Shown here: positions 33,578 through 34,822 of the stretch, piece by piece
Numbering within the stretch: position 1 is the stretch's first letter
How the letters are laid out: each line of letters begins with the position of its first letter
Origin: Lachnospiraceae bacterium
GTDB lineage: Bacteria; Bacillota; Clostridia; Lachnospirales; Lachnospiraceae
Direction: 5' to 3'
Assembly (NCBI GenBank): GCA_017461045.1
Contig: JAFTZJ010000041.1
Span: 1-34,822 of the forward strand
Length of the DNA stretch: 34,822 nucleotides
Program-made: the position numbers and the translations under genes
Notes under the pieces: generated by a model
Told to the model about the DNA's origin: nothing
The model's input: only the letters and a program-made list of their open reading frames with translations
Database searches by the model: none

Positions 33578-33616
33578 CTACCGGCGCAAGCGCCACCAAT
33601 TCTTCATTCTTATCAT
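33578..33616 (-). CDS. Leader peptide MIRMKNWWRLRR with tandem tryptophan codons
   Basis: A 12-codon ORF lies between the T-box terminator and trpB. It has a strong ribosome site (AAGGAGG; GGAGG at 33624-33628) seven bases before its ATG. Codons 7 and 8 are both TGG (33593-33598). A GGCGC/GCGCC hairpin overlaps the codons just after them. The stop is about 40 bases before the trpB ribosome site. The layout recalls the tryptophan-codon leader peptide of Bacillus subtilis rtpA, which also follows a Trp T-box. I infer ribosome-stalling control of trpB. No peptide evidence is available. Confidence 0.6.
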   Translation of the reverse strand: MIRMKNWWRLRR

Positions 33617-33680
33617 AACATATCCTCCTTATCGAACCACATGACAGTTTCATTCTTATGTTTCGGTCAGGGAATCGTCC

Positions 33681-33724
33681 AAATAAAAACGTCCTTGACA
33701 GAACAGTGCTCTCTGTCAAGGACG
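33681..33724 (-). terminator. Intrinsic terminator of the trpB T-box leader
   Basis: CGTCCTTGACAGA (33690-33702) pairs perfectly with TCTGTCAAGGACG (33712-33724), followed on the minus strand by TTTTTATTT. It is the regulated terminator of the T-box: uncharged tRNA should stabilise the antiterminator and block it. Confidence 0.92.
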
Positions 33725-33985
33725 AATAGCTCTTATCTAAGACACTCTATCCGCGGTGCCACCTTGATTCACGTAATATTACGTGCACTTTACAGGATAC
33801 CCACATATCCCCGGCATGTGACGTCTGCCTGCCACGTCGCAGAATACTCAGTATGGTTCATACCTTTGACTGCGCCCTCAGCGGTCCATTTGACAACTTG
33901 TTTCTCACCTGACTCTCACCAACACAGGCTCTCTGTAAAGGCATCATTGCCGTTATCTCCGCGTCAACGGTTTCATTATTAACAT
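33681..33985 (-). ncRNA. T-box riboswitch (tRNA-Trp) of trpB
   Basis: The transcript from about 33985 has a T-box stem I: base TTGAC paired with GTCAA, an AGAGAGCC segment, a GGTGAGAG segment, and a specifier region AATGGACC whose codon is UGG (33886-33888), followed by CTGAGGGC. The antiterminator carries the invariant T-box sequence AAGGTGGCACCGCGG on the minus strand (about 33751-33766). A strong terminator follows. UGG is the tryptophan codon, in agreement with trpB as the controlled gene. High uncharged tRNA-Trp should permit read-through. Confidence 0.93.
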
Positions 33986-33991
33986 GAGGAA

Positions 33992-34020
33992 ATTTTACTC
34001 CTATTGTTTTAATTTGTCAA
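33992..34020 (-). promoter_or_regulatory. Promoter of the trpB leader
   Basis: On the minus strand: consensus TTGACA (34015-34020), a 17-base spacer and TAAAAT (33992-33997). This is one of the best promoters in the window; it places the start near 33985. Confidence 0.8.
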
Positions 34021-34027
34021 CCTAGTT

Positions 34028-34552
34028 TTATAAAAACGGCTCTCGGGGAAGGTTGCTATTGTATGCCTTTTCCGTACGTTCATCAAATAATACCCATTCC
34101 ACTAAATCGAATTTGTCCTCATTTTCTCTTAAAAATTCGGCAACAGTGCTTATAGCTATCTTTGCTGCTAATTCCAAGGGAAAATGATAAACACCGGTTG
34201 AAATAGATGGAAATGCAATGGTTCTTATGCCATGTTCCATAGCAAGCCTCATAGAATGATTATAGCAATCCGCAAGCAACTTCTCTTCATTCCTGTTTCC
34301 GCCATTCCATATAGGACCCACTGTATGAATAACGTAATCGCAAGGCAGATTGTATGCCTTCGTAAGCTTTGCCTGTCCGGTCTCACAGCCTCCAAGCAGA
34401 CGGCATTCAGCTAAAAGCTCCGGCCCCGCAGCTCTATGAATTGCTCCATCTACACCGCCGCCACCAAGCAATGACGTATTAGCCGCATTTACAATTGCCT
34501 GAACACCTAATGGTTTTGTTATATCGCCTCTAACTGTTTTTATTAAATACAT
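34028..34552 (-). CDS. Macro-domain protein (ADP-ribose binding / de-ADP-ribosylation)
   Basis: 174 residues, essentially a complete macro domain. It has [31 protein letters not shown] and [13 protein letters not shown], the three ligand loops of the MacroD/YmdB type. Such proteins bind ADP-ribose and often hydrolyse O-acetyl-ADP-ribose or remove ADP-ribose from acidic residues. I chose the ATG at 34552, preceded by AAGGAGG at a good distance. It lies 18 bases after the acetyltransferase gene and is probably co-transcribed with it. Confidence 0.92.
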   Translation of the reverse strand: MYLIKTVRGDITKPLGVQAIVNAANTSLLGGGGVDGAIHRAAGPELLAECRLLGGCETGQAKLTKAYNLPCDYVIHTVGPIWNGGNRNEEKLLADCYNHSMRLAMEHGIRTIAFPSISTGVYHFPLELAAKIAISTVAEFLRENEDKFDLVEWVLFDERTEKAYNSNLPREPFL

Positions 34553-34570
34553 AGGGTGCCTCCTTATCAA

Positions 34571-34822
34571 TTACTGCAACACGATTTTCATATTATGATA
34601 CTTGGCTACAACATCCTCAAAACCAACCGATTTGTATAGCGAATATCCATCCTCAGTTGCTTTTAATTCAATAATGCTCACGCCTTCTGCTTTGGCATCT
34701 TCCAACATCATAGTCATTAATTTCTTTGCATAACCATTATTCCGATATTCTGGCATCGTATAAACATTTAAAACAGTTCCCGTTTTTCCTGTAATAAATG
34801 ATGGACTCATCGGTTTTTCTAC
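34571..34822 (-). CDS. GNAT-family N-acetyltransferase, C-terminal part, runs off the right edge
   Basis: 83 codons are visible; the frame stays open to the window edge. The sequence shows the core acetyl-CoA-binding part of a GNAT fold: VLNVYTMPEYRNNGYAKKLM (beta-4 and the R/Q-x-x-G-x-G/A loop, here RNNGYA), an amphipathic helix, IIELKAT, then YSLYKSVGFEDV. The first half is missing, so the substrate cannot be guessed. The gene leads into the macro-domain gene. Confidence 0.85.
   Translation of the reverse strand, partial: VEKPMSPSFITGKTGTVLNVYTMPEYRNNGYAKKLMTMMLEDAKAEGVSIIELKATEDGYSLYKSVGFEDVVAKYHNMKIVLQ

Noticed and set aside
33554-33982. A 142-codon open frame on the plus strand across the trpB leader
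   Set aside because: It lies antisense to the T-box, terminator and leader peptide, has no family resemblance and no good ribosome site. Structured RNA explains the sequence.

Overview
The window looks like chromosomal DNA of a low- to mid-GC, Gram-positive anaerobe of the class Clostridia, most likely the family Lachnospiraceae. Strong GGAGG-type ribosome binding sites, a T-box leader, lipoprotein signals, LytTR/DUF3021 regulators, a CXXC microprotein with a polyferredoxin, and cytoplasmic periplasmic-binding-protein/GGDEF fusions all point that way. A chemoreceptor and three cyclic-di-GMP enzymes suggest a motile or surface-sensing cell, although no flagellar gene is present. The species cannot be named from this sequence.

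Layout. 1-620 is a scarred patch: the end of an MT-A70-like DNA adenine methylase that lacks the expected DPPW motif, two related stem-loops, and an XRE repressor cut off right beside one of them. 827-3098 holds two convergent cell-wall hydrolases (GH25-LysM lysozyme; amidase lipoprotein). 3286-4858 is a redox operon (TlpA-like lipoprotein, 47-residue CXXC membrane peptide, membrane polyferredoxin), followed by pyruvate kinase (4908-6320). 6375-11479 (minus) is a two-component system followed by a BcrA-type ABC transporter and a membrane PDZ/S41 protein, which resembles a peptide-antibiotic response cassette. 11579-13937 is a three-gene transcription unit with its own promoter and terminator. 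It encodes a lipoprotein made of EF-Tu domains II and III without the GTPase domain, a four-CxxC zinc-ribbon membrane protein, and a small membrane protein.

13923-21002 (minus) carries a frameshifted diguanylate cyclase, an ECF sigma/anti-sigma pair, a chemoreceptor and a hybrid histidine kinase. 21163-23588 is a LytTR-DUF3021-ABC operon. 23750-29268 holds two related HD-GYP phosphodiesterases with extracellular CBM2-like domains (one with a frameshifted N-terminus), flanking a NifX-like protein and a SulP transporter with a long charged tail. 29345-32112 holds a zinc-motif membrane protein and a second LytTR operon with an alpha/beta hydrolase, whose promoter is preceded by two direct repeats. 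32304-34020 is an orphan trpB under a UGG-type T-box plus, further downstream, a 12-codon leader ORF with tandem Trp codons. 34028-34822 ends with a macro-domain protein and a partial GNAT acetyltransferase.

The most interesting points are the exported EF-Tu-like lipoprotein unit, the apparent two-layer tryptophan control of trpB, the carbohydrate-module HD-GYP pair, two single-base frameshifts in cyclic-di-GMP genes, and the hairpin-bounded gene remnants at the left end.
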